Part shown: positions 1 to 6,298 of the stretch, piece after piece
Position numbering within the stretch: position 1 is the first letter of the stretch
How the letters are laid out: every line of letters starts with the position of its first letter
DNA from: an uncultured Clostridium sp.
Lineage (GTDB): Bacteria > Bacillota > Clostridia > Lachnospirales > Lachnospiraceae
Length of the DNA stretch: 6,427 nt
Direction: 5' to 3'
Assembly: GCA_958442925.1 (NCBI GenBank)
Contig: CAUCIO010000128.1
Span: forward strand, 1 to 6,427
The notes under the pieces: generated by a model
Database searches by the model: none
Seen by the model: the letters and a program-made list of their open reading frames with translations, nothing else
What the model was told of the DNA's origin: nothing
Position numbers and translations under genes: made by a program

Positions 1-1296
1 CCTCGACAGCTCGCCTCCCGACGCCACAGCTCCCAGAGGGCGCGGCGGCTCTCCAGGGTTGGTAGAGATTAAAAACTCCGCCTCGTCGAAGCCTCCGGCT
101 GTGTAGTGGGACAGACGGCGAAATTCCATGGTAAATTCTACGTTCAGGAAATTCAGGTCAGAAAGTCCCTCCCGCATTTTTTCAGTCAAAGTCTCCGCTG
201 TCTCCCGGCGGATTCTGGACAGCTCCCCACAGAGAGACTCCAGATGTTCTTCCAGGGCTGCCAGGCGGCGCTCTGTCTCCTCTCTTCTGAGATCAAAGTG
301 TTCCAGCTCCTCCAGCTTTTCCCTTTTCTGTTCCAGGCTCTCCAGCACCTTCCCGATAGTAGCGCCATATTTATTTTCCAGATTTCGGATCAGATCCAGA
401 CGCTCCTCCGTCTCCCGGAATGCTTCCTCATCAAAAGTCATATCCTCCATATATGCAGAAATATCCCGGTTCAAATCGCTCATCAGAGCGTCCACATCAT
501 AGAGCTGATCCCGGATCCCGGATATCCCATCATCGTACTCCGCTGCCTTCTCTACTGCCAGAAGCGCTTTCGCAACAGCGTCCCCATTGACAGCCTGGTA
601 GGCCTCAGACAGGCTTTCCACAATCCTGCGGCTGTTGGAGAAGCGGCGGTAAGCTCCCTCCAGCTCCTCCTCCTCACCTGGCTTCAAACCGGCATTCTCA
701 ATTTCCTCGATCTCAAAACGCAGAAAATCCGTCTCCCGCAGCAGCTGTTCTCTGCCGCTCTGGTAGTATTCCAGCTTCTTTTTCACTTCTGTGTATTCCT
801 GATAGACCTCTGCTGTCTGTTCTTTTAATCTGGCAATTCTGGATTTTCCATATTCGTCTAGGATTTCGAGATGCTTGGCATGATAAAGAAGGGATTGATG
901 TTCATGCTGCCCATGAATATCAATGAGAATTCCTGTGATCTCCCGAAGTCTGGCAGCTGTCACCGTTTCGTCGTTAATGCGGCTGATGCTTCTGGAAGGC
1001 ATGATTTTCTTTGATATGATAAGATTTCCGTCTGCATCCGGGCAGACTTCCCTGGCGGCCAGCTCCTGCCGCTTCTTTTCATCTGTAACGGAAAACACCA
1101 GCTCTACGTAGGCATAATCGCAGCCCTGGCGGATCATGTCTTTTGACGTTTTTCCGCCCAGAGCTGCGTTTACAGAGCCGATGATAACCGATTTTCCTGC
1201 TCCTGTCTCTCCTGTCAGGATATTAAGCCCCTCCTCAAATTCCACCTCGGCAGAATCGATCAGAGCCAGATTTCTGACGCTCAGATGAAACAGCAT
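1..1296 (-). CDS. recN: DNA repair ATPase RecN, 3' end cut off by the window edge
   Basis: RecN is an SMC-like ATPase that gathers and holds DNA ends at double-strand breaks for RecA-dependent repair in the cytoplasm. The reading frame is open for 432 codons with no stop and leaves the window at base 1; full-length family members are about 550-570 residues, so roughly a quarter is missing. Seen in the protein: an N-terminal ABC head with Walker A GETGAGKS (29-36), the RecN-typical HGQHEHQ (128-134), long charged stretches that look like the two coiled-coil arms (about 150-220 and 285-370) with the family's NKYG element near 308-311, then STNPGEPPRPL and the ABC signature SGGELSR (426-432), where the window stops. 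Walker B lies outside. The ATG at 1296-1294 is well placed behind AAAGAGGTGA (1310-1301). The gene begins 46 bases after argR, with no clear terminator, promoter or LexA box between them, so it is probably co-transcribed. The family call is secure. Confidence 0.96.
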   Translation of the reverse strand, partial: MLFHLSVRNLALIDSAEVEFEEGLNILTGETGAGKSVIIGSVNAALGGKTSKDMIRQGCDYAYVELVFSVTDEKKRQELAAREVCPDADGNLIISKKIMPSRSISRINDETVTAARLREITGILIDIHGQHEHQSLLYHAKHLEILDEYGKSRIARLKEQTAEVYQEYTEVKKKLEYYQSGREQLLRETDFLRFEIEEIENAGLKPGEEEELEGAYRRFSNSRRIVESLSEAYQAVNGDAVAKALLAVEKAAEYDDGISGIRDQLYDVDALMSDLNRDISAYMEDMTFDEEAFRETEERLDLIRNLENKYGATIGKVLESLEQKREKLEELEHFDLRREETERRLAALEEHLESLCGELSRIRRETAETLTEKMREGLSDLNFLNVEFTMEFRRLSHYTAGGFDEAEFLISTNPGEPPRPLGAVASGGELSR

Positions 1297-1342
1297 GGTA
1301 TCACCTCTTTCTATGTATAACCGTCCCTTTTCCGGACTCTTT

Positions 1343-1795
1343 TTAATGATTGACTATCTTCTTTAATTTATCCATCAGCAGAATAGTGTCATCCACCGTT
1401 CTGACTGCGCACATAATGGTATCGTCTCCTGCGATACAGCCCACAACCTCGTTAAAATGGATGGCGTCAAGAGCAGCTGCTACAGCCATAGCCATACCTG
1501 CCACCGGCTTAATTACCAGAATGTTCTGAGCCATATCCATGGAGAGAAAACCATCTCTCAGAATGCGGATATATTTGTCGTTAAAAGCAGTCTGCTGTGG
1601 GTGGAACACAGCATATTTCTGCCGCCCGTGCTCCCCCTGAATCTTGGAAAGCTTTAACTCTCTGATATCCCTGGACACCGTAGCCTGGGTAACATTATAC
1701 CCTTCCTTGTTCAGGTATTCTGCCAGCTCTTCCTGCGTCTCAATGTTATATTTTCCGATCAGTTCTACAATTTTGCTGTGACGTTCCAGTTTCAT
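1343..1795 (-). CDS. argR: Arginine repressor ArgR/AhrC
   Basis: This 150-residue protein is a full-length ArgR/AhrC family regulator, a hexameric cytoplasmic repressor/activator that binds ARG boxes when loaded with L-arginine and controls arginine synthesis and breakdown. The N-terminal winged helix-turn-helix (about 1-70) contains TQATVSRDIREL (36-47), the family's DNA recognition helix. The C-terminal oligomerisation and arginine-binding domain (about 80-150) contains CIAGDDTI (120-127), whose paired aspartates (D124, D125) bind arginine in known members, so ligand binding is probably intact. The segment before it reads VAGMAMAVAAALD (98-110), where relatives usually have PG followed by small residues. 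The start at 1795 is only 3 bases after the nadK stop, and its ribosome site AGGGGAG (1809-1803) lies inside the nadK end, so translational coupling is likely. I saw no ARG box beside the gene. No arginine genes lie in the window, so it most likely acts elsewhere. Confidence 0.96.
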   Translation of the reverse strand: MKLERHSKIVELIGKYNIETQEELAEYLNKEGYNVTQATVSRDIRELKLSKIQGEHGRQKYAVFHPQQTAFNDKYIRILRDGFLSMDMAQNILVIKPVAGMAMAVAAALDAIHFNEVVGCIAGDDTIMCAVRTVDDTILLMDKLKKIVNH

Positions 1796-1798
1796 GTG

Positions 1799-2653
1799 TT
1801 ATCTCCCCTTCTCTCTAATCTGACTTAAATCTGCTTCATCCTGTCTCTCAGGTTTTCTAAAAATGATACCTTTTTCAGGCGGATCAGAGTAGTCACTGTC
1901 TCTCACCTGAGTATCTCCGTCAAAACTCAAAAACTTTCCCGTCTCCCCCCGGCCTGTAATTTCCAGCTCGATCACCCGATCCGGAGCCAGCACCACACTT
2001 CTGGAATTTAAGGTATGGGGGCAGATGGGTGTCAGCAGAATCATCTCGGAATCCGGCACTGCGATAGGGCCGCCTGCCGACAGATTGTAAGCTGTGGAGC
2101 CTGTAGGCGTAGCTGCAATGATCCCGTCTGCTGAATAGTCGTTTAAAAACTCCCCATCAATAGAAAGGTTAAAGCAAATCATATTGCGGCCCATTCTAGA
2201 AAGAACAATATCATTTAAAGCAATGTCTTCCGCCACAACCTTCCCATCTGAAATCACAGTTCCCTTTAGCATAATTCTCTGTTCCAGACCGTAGCGATCC
2301 GCAATCAGCTCGTCCAGGGCAGGAAAAATGTCCTCCTCCCGGCCGATCTGTGCCAGGTATCCAAGAGTTCCCATATTAACTCCCAGAAGCGGGATATTGC
2401 TGCCTGCCAGATCCCTGGCAGCCTGAATCAGCGTTCCGTCTCCTCCCAGCACAATCGCGCACTCAATCCAGCCCGGAACTGCCTCCCTGTCTGTGTAGCG
2501 GAACTGCGGCCTGCGGGCCTTGCAGGCGTCTGTATCGCTGGCGTCCCACACCACGCACTCGCACCCCTTTTTCTCCAGGTAATCCCGAATTATTTTCGCC
2601 CCATATTCCGCTTTCTTTTTCGAGTGGTTGACAATCATATAAAAATATTTCAT
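1799..2653 (-). CDS. nadK: NAD kinase
   Basis: NAD kinase phosphorylates NAD to NADP using ATP or polyphosphate and is the only route to NADP in most bacteria; it is a cytoplasmic homo-oligomer. The 284-residue length is normal. Motifs seen in order: the catalytic GGDGT (70-74), NMGTLGYLA (93-101; usually NxGxxGFL), ALND (145-148; usually ALNE or AINE), the long nucleotide-binding block starting DGIIAATPTGSTAY (176-189) and running into SAGGPI, and TPICPHTL (208-215). The ATG at 2653 is preceded by GGAG at 2665-2662 with 8 bases of spacing, and a second AG-rich site abuts the start. A later in-frame Met (residue 6) has no well-spaced site. The gene lies 60 bases after tlyA and 3 bases before argR. 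NADPH is consumed by the MEP pathway that dxs opens, but the placement is common in this cluster and need not be a regulatory link. Function is assigned with high confidence from the motifs. Confidence 0.96.
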   Translation of the reverse strand: MKYFYMIVNHSKKKAEYGAKIIRDYLEKKGCECVVWDASDTDACKARRPQFRYTDREAVPGWIECAIVLGGDGTLIQAARDLAGSNIPLLGVNMGTLGYLAQIGREEDIFPALDELIADRYGLEQRIMLKGTVISDGKVVAEDIALNDIVLSRMGRNMICFNLSIDGEFLNDYSADGIIAATPTGSTAYNLSAGGPIAVPDSEMILLTPICPHTLNSRSVVLAPDRVIELEITGRGETGKFLSFDGDTQVRDSDYSDPPEKGIIFRKPERQDEADLSQIREKGR

Positions 2654-2661
2654 CTCACCTG

Positions 2662-2665
2662 CTCC
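2662..2665 (-). promoter_or_regulatory. Ribosome binding site of nadK
   Basis: GGAG sits 8 bases before the nadK ATG, and an AGGTGAG run (2660-2654) directly abuts the ATG. The second run is too close for ordinary initiation, so the first is probably the working site. The rest of this 60-base gap, the longest in the window, is purine-rich on the coding strand and shows no promoter or terminator I can support. Confidence 0.55.
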
Positions 2666-2713
2666 GCCTTCCCGCTTCTTCCTTTTCCGGCCCTTTGGCC
2701 TTTTTCGTTTCTG

Positions 2714-3520
2714 TTATTTATCCAGCTCTCTGTGAGCCGCCTCCACCACGTCCTTCGGGCTGACGGAAAGCTCCTCCTTCCCGTCCCCGCCGTTGTTCTG
2801 CAGATGGAGGAGATATTCAATATTTCCCTCCGGCCCCTTGATCGGGGAATATTCCAGGTTCAAAACCTGGAAGCCGATAGCCTTTGCAAAGGAAATCACC
2901 GTCTCGATGACCTCCAGATGGGTGCTTTTTTCCCGGACTACGCCCTTTTTTCCTACCTTTTCGCGGCCAGCCTCAAACTGCGGCTTAATCAGGCACACGA
3001 TCTGGCCGTCCTCTGTGAGCAGCTCCTTCACAGGTCCCAGCACCTTCGTCAGAGAGATAAAGGACACGTCAATGGAGGAAAATTCCACCGGATCCCCGAT
3101 ATCGGCAGGCGTCACATAACGGATATTGGTCTTTTCCATGCAGATCACCCGGGGATCGTTTCTCAGCTTCCAGGCCAGCTGTCCGTGGCCTACATCCACC
3201 GAATATACCTTCACTGCCCCGTTCTGGAGCATACAGTCCGTGAAGCCCCCCGTGGAAGCTCCTACGTCCATGCAGACCTTTCCATTCAGCTCCACGCCGA
3301 AATGAGTCATGGCTTTCTCTAATTTCAGCCCGCCGCGGCTCACGTATTTTAAAACGGATCCTCTGACCTCCACCCTGGCCTTCTCGTCAAAGGTGGTTCC
3401 GGCCTTGTCCTCCTTCTGACCGTCCACATATACAATTCCGGACATAATAATGGCCTTTGCCTTTTCTCTCGACTCTGCCAGCCCGTGTTTTACCAGCAGA
3501 ACGTCCAGACGTTCCTTCAT
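2714..3520 (-). CDS. tlyA: TlyA family rRNA (cytidine-2'-O)-methyltransferase
   Basis: TlyA transfers methyl from S-adenosylmethionine to the 2'-hydroxyl of cytidines in 16S and/or 23S rRNA (C1409 and C1920 in the mycobacterial enzyme); such proteins are often labelled hemolysins. The 268-residue protein has an N-terminal S4 RNA-binding domain (about 4-60, RLDVLLVKHGLAESR onward with YVDG at 31-34). A short linker LKYV (57-60) follows, then a Rossmann methyltransferase with SAM motif DVGASTGGFTD (85-95). The K-D-K-E tetrad known from mycobacterial TlyA aligns with K66, D151 (in DVSFISL), K179 (in LIKPQFE) and E235 (in GPEGNIEYL). A helical C-terminal tail ends in AAHRELDK. The start at 3520 sits 6 bases behind a perfect AAGGAGG (3533-3527) that overlaps the dxs stop codon; the gap to dxs is 11 bases, so the two are probably co-translated. 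Family assignment is firm. Which rRNA sites it modifies, and any membrane activity, cannot be read from the sequence. Confidence 0.94.
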   Translation of the reverse strand: MKERLDVLLVKHGLAESREKAKAIIMSGIVYVDGQKEDKAGTTFDEKARVEVRGSVLKYVSRGGLKLEKAMTHFGVELNGKVCMDVGASTGGFTDCMLQNGAVKVYSVDVGHGQLAWKLRNDPRVICMEKTNIRYVTPADIGDPVEFSSIDVSFISLTKVLGPVKELLTEDGQIVCLIKPQFEAGREKVGKKGVVREKSTHLEVIETVISFAKAIGFQVLNLEYSPIKGPEGNIEYLLHLQNNGGDGKEELSVSPKDVVEAAHRELDK

Positions 3521-3531
3521 CTGCTGCCTCC

Positions 3532-5391
3532 TTATAAAAAGTAGTCTTTTATCTTCTTTAAAATAGAGTCGCTGTCAATTCCCAGATCGCTTCTGAGAAG
3601 CGATACGTTTCCGTGCTCCACATAAGCGTCCGGCAAGGCGATATTCAGAACTTTAAGCTCTGGATAATGCTTCTCCACATAATCTGTAATCCGCTCTCCA
3701 TAGCCGCCCCGCAGCACATTTTCCTCCAGGGTTACAATTATCCTGTGATTCTTCGCCAGCCTGTCCACAATATCCGTATCTGCCGGTTTAACAAAGCGGC
3801 CGTTGACCAGCGTACAGGATACCCCCATATTCTTCAGTTTCAGCCTCACATGCTCCGCCGTGCTGACCATGCTTCCCACTGCCAGAAGGGCAATCTCCGA
3901 TTCTTCAAACACCATTTCGCTCTTTCCATACTCAATAGGCGCCAGAACATCTTTCAGACCCCGGTAGGCCTGTCCTCTGGGATACCGGACTGCTATGGGC
4001 CCGTCATAATCGATACCGAATCGAATCATTTCCCGAAGCTCCCACAGGTTTTTCGGCGCCATAACGCTCATATTAGGAATCGATGAAAGAAAACTCAGAT
4101 CAAAAATACCCTGGTGGGTTTCTCCATCGCTTCCTACCAGTCCTGCCCGATCCACACAGAAAAACACCGGAAGATTCTGAATACAGACGTCGTGAAGGAT
4201 CTGATCATACGCCCTCTGAAGGAAAGAGGAATAGACGGCCACCACCGGTTTAAGGCCGGCAGCTGCCATACCGGCAGCTGATGTCACTGCGTGCTCCTCC
4301 GCAATTCCCACATCAAAGAAGCGTTCCGGATACAGCTTTTCAAACCGGGAAAGTCCCGTTCCTCCCGGCATGGCTGCGGTGACAGCGGCCACCCGCTTAT
4401 CCTTCTCTGCAATCTGGCAGATGGTCTTTGAAAACACGTCTGTGTAGCTGGGATAAATTTTCGCCGCCAGAGGTTTTCCCGTTTCCATATCAAAGGGTTC
4501 TACTCCGTGGAAAGCCGCCGGATTCTTCTCTGCCGGCTCATATCCCTTTCCCTTTTTCGTCAGCACATGGATAAGCACTGCGTGATCCATCTTTTTCGCT
4601 TCCCTGAAGATGCGTGCCAGCTGCTTGACATTGTGTCCGTCCACCGGCCCGATGTAGGTGACTCCCATATTTTCAAACCACATGCCTGGAATCAGCAGCT
4701 GCTTGATGCCGTTCTTTGTCCTTGTCAGCGTCTGCACCATACTGTTCCCCACTCTGGGGATTCTCCGAAGAGCTGCCACCACAGATTTTTTCAGCTCATT
4801 ATACCCCTCATCTGCCCTCAGATTGCTGAGATATCTGGAAATCCCTCCCACATTCTTGGAAATGGACATATTGTTGTCATTGAGCACAATGATAAAATTC
4901 TTTTTAATCTGAGCCGCGTTATTCAGAGCCTCATAGGCCATGCCTCCCGTCAGCGCCCCGTCTCCAATCACAGAAATAACGGAATAATCCTCTCCCCGCA
5001 CGTCTCTTCCCAGCGCCATACCCAGACCTGCTGAGATAGAAGTGGAACTGTGTCCTGTGTCAAAGGCGTCAAAGGGGCTCTCTTTTCGCTTGGGAAAGCC
5101 GCTGAGTCCCCCATACTGGCGCAGTCCGTCGAAATTTTCTTTCCTGCCGCTGAGAATCTTGTGAGTATAGGACTGGTGTCCCACATCCCAGATAATCTTG
5201 TCCTTAGGAAGGTCAAAGGCGAGAAACAGCGCCATTGTAAGCTCCACTACGCCCAGATTAGACGCCAAATGGCCTCCTGTACGGCTGATCTTCTCAATCA
5301 GAAAGCTGCGGATTTCCTCTGCCAGAATCTCCAGTTCTCCGTCTCTCAGCTTTTTAATGTCATCCGGCCCATTGATTTTTTCCAAAATCAC
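3532..5391 (-). CDS. dxs: 1-deoxy-D-xylulose-5-phosphate synthase
   Basis: DXS condenses pyruvate and glyceraldehyde-3-phosphate to DXP with loss of CO2, the first step of the MEP isoprenoid pathway and a source for thiamin and pyridoxal in many bacteria. It is a thiamin-diphosphate enzyme of the transketolase fold, and 619 residues is the usual length. N-terminal TPP domain: GGHLASNLGVVELT (39-52), WDVGHQSY (68-75), TGHSST (112-117), GDGALTGGM (143-151) and NDN (171-173), the metal/diphosphate site. Middle transketolase-pyrimidine domain (about 315-480): AMPGGTGL, FDVGIAEEHA with catalytic Glu at E365, YDQ (395-397) and DRAGLVGSDGETHQG (414-428). A C-terminal transketolase domain (about 490-610) ends the protein. 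All key residues are present. The start is GTG at 5391-5389 behind AAGGTG; there is no upstream in-frame start and the next in-frame ATG is at codon 53, which would remove essential motifs. It begins 19 bases after ispA, which acts further down the same pathway. Confidence 0.97.
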   Translation of the reverse strand: MILEKINGPDDIKKLRDGELEILAEEIRSFLIEKISRTGGHLASNLGVVELTMALFLAFDLPKDKIIWDVGHQSYTHKILSGRKENFDGLRQYGGLSGFPKRKESPFDAFDTGHSSTSISAGLGMALGRDVRGEDYSVISVIGDGALTGGMAYEALNNAAQIKKNFIIVLNDNNMSISKNVGGISRYLSNLRADEGYNELKKSVVAALRRIPRVGNSMVQTLTRTKNGIKQLLIPGMWFENMGVTYIGPVDGHNVKQLARIFREAKKMDHAVLIHVLTKKGKGYEPAEKNPAAFHGVEPFDMETGKPLAAKIYPSYTDVFSKTICQIAEKDKRVAAVTAAMPGGTGLSRFEKLYPERFFDVGIAEEHAVTSAAGMAAAGLKPVVAVYSSFLQRAYDQILHDVCIQNLPVFFCVDRAGLVGSDGETHQGIFDLSFLSSIPNMSVMAPKNLWELREMIRFGIDYDGPIAVRYPRGQAYRGLKDVLAPIEYGKSEMVFEESEIALLAVGSMVSTAEHVRLKLKNMGVSCTLVNGRFVKPADTDIVDRLAKNHRIIVTLEENVLRGGYGERITDYVEKHYPELKVLNIALPDAYVEHGNVSLLRSDLGIDSDSILKKIKDYFL

Positions 5392-5411
5392 GGCTTCACC
5401 TTCTCTCCCAT
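5388..5411 (-). other. Possible seven-codon leader ORF bridging ispA and dxs
   Basis: An ATG at 5411-5409 shares one base with the ispA stop (TAATG). It opens a frame encoding MGEKVKP, closed by a TGA at 5390-5388 that overlaps the dxs GTG start (GTGA). A ribosome finishing ispA could restart on this ATG and be delivered to the dxs start. I see no strong ribosome site dedicated to it, and so short an arrangement can arise by chance, so expression is unproven. Confidence 0.2.
5396..5402 (-). promoter_or_regulatory. Ribosome binding site that fixes the GTG start of dxs
   Basis: AAGGTGA lies about 5 bases before the GTG at 5391. It is a weaker match to the AAGGAGG consensus than the site in front of tlyA. 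No in-frame ATG, TTG or CTG that would give a better start occurs in the short run upstream, so this site supports GTG as the true start. Confidence 0.7.
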
Positions 5412-6298
5412 TATTTTTCTCTGTGTATAAGGAAGCGGATCAGTTCTTCCAGGAATTTATTCCTGCCCGGAAGCTCTGAAAGAAGCTTTAACGCATCGTC
5501 TGAAAGCCCTTCTACCTGAGCTTTGGCCTTCTCCATTCCCTCCAGAGTCACATAGGTGGTCTTGTTGTTCTTTTCATCGCTTCCCACCGGCTTTCCCAGA
5601 ATTTCCTGGCTGCTTGTCACATCCAGAATATCGTCCTGAATCTGGAATGCCAGACCTACATTAGCCGCGATCTGCTCCACTGTCTGAACCTCTGCTTCAG
5701 ACGCCCCGGCAAGAACTGCTCCAATCATCATGGACGCTTCTAAAAGGGCTCCTGTCTTCAGCCGGTAAATAAAATCCAGCTGTTCCCTGGAAACAGGCTT
5801 GTCTGTCAATTCCACATCTACTGTCTGGCCTCCGATCATGCCGTAAATCCCCGTTTTTTCAGCCAGAATACCGATACATCTGCCAACCCTGTCTGCATGT
5901 TCTGTCATGGAAAATGCCCTGCTGGCCGTCTCAACAGCGTAGATCAGAAGGGCATCCCCGGCCAGGACTGCCATATCATAGCCATATGCCACCCAGGTCG
6001 TCTTTCTGCCCCTCCGGTACTCATCGTTATCCATGCAGGGGAGGTCATCGTGAATCAGGGAAGAGGTGTGGATCATCTCCATAGCTGCCATAAACGGCTC
6101 AATCTCTTTCCCCGTTCCGCCAAACAGCCGGTAAACCTCTCTCATCAGCAGAGGGCGCAGACGCTTTCCTCCGGCCTTTACGCTGTAATTCATAGCCTCA
6201 AAAATCGTCTTCTGATGTCCCTCTTCTGCCGGAAGAAAGGAATATACCACATCCTCCGTCTCCTTTGTATACTGCAAAAGCTGTTGACTAAACTCCAT
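5411..6298 (-). CDS. ispA: Short-chain polyprenyl diphosphate synthase (farnesyl/geranylgeranyl type)
   Basis: This enzyme joins isopentenyl diphosphate to allylic diphosphates (DMAPP, GPP, FPP) to make C15-C20 precursors for quinones and the undecaprenyl carrier lipid. With the start at 6298 it has 295 residues, normal for IspA. Seen: GGKRLRP (43-49, diphosphate binding), first Asp-rich motif DDLPCMD (84-90, the bacterial DDxxxxD form) followed by RRG (95-97), LAGDAL (112-117), GGQTVD (156-161), KT (181-182) and second Asp-rich motif DDILD (222-226). All catalytic aspartates are present. An in-frame ATG at 6316 would add six residues, but GGGAGGAG sits 3-5 bases before the ATG at 6298, so that start is chosen. 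Odd point: the residue five before the first Asp-rich motif is S79, not the Tyr or Phe usual in farnesyl synthases, which hints at a product longer than C15. The start overlaps xseB by 11 bases and dxs follows within 19. The family is certain; the product length is not. Confidence 0.95.
   Translation of the reverse strand: MEFSQQLLQYTKETEDVVYSFLPAEEGHQKTIFEAMNYSVKAGGKRLRPLLMREVYRLFGGTGKEIEPFMAAMEMIHTSSLIHDDLPCMDNDEYRRGRKTTWVAYGYDMAVLAGDALLIYAVETASRAFSMTEHADRVGRCIGILAEKTGIYGMIGGQTVDVELTDKPVSREQLDFIYRLKTGALLEASMMIGAVLAGASEAEVQTVEQIAANVGLAFQIQDDILDVTSSQEILGKPVGSDEKNNKTTYVTLEGMEKAKAQVEGLSDDALKLLSELPGRNKFLEELIRFLIHREK

Noticed and set aside
106..828. Long plus-strand open frame opposite recN, and similar ones opposite nadK, tlyA, dxs and ispA
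   Set aside because: They lie entirely antisense to genes with clear family motifs, have no recognisable motif of their own and no convincing ribosome site. They are by-products of minus-strand coding.
1297..1342. Possible promoter, LexA box or terminator between argR and recN
   Set aside because: A TATACA hexamer is present but has no -35 partner at the right distance. The GTCC/GGAC pairing is only four bases with no T run, and no GAAC-N4-GTTC type SOS box is visible.
1796..1815. ARG box for argR autoregulation
   Set aside because: The sequence before argR is the end of nadK plus its ribosome site; I see no match to the palindromic TGAAT-N4-ATTCA pattern there or in the neighbouring gaps.
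2689..2705. GGCC-CTTT-GGCC hairpin followed by a T run on the plus strand in the tlyA-nadK gap
   Set aside because: The stem is only four pairs, and it would end transcription running against all the genes present. On the operon strand it is followed by purines, so it is not a terminator for tlyA.
4256..4280. Ten-base direct repeat CCGGCAGCTG, two copies 15 bases apart
   Set aside because: It lies inside dxs and encodes the Ala-Gly-rich stretch SAAGMAAAGL after the catalytic Glu motif. Repeated Ala and Gly codons explain it.
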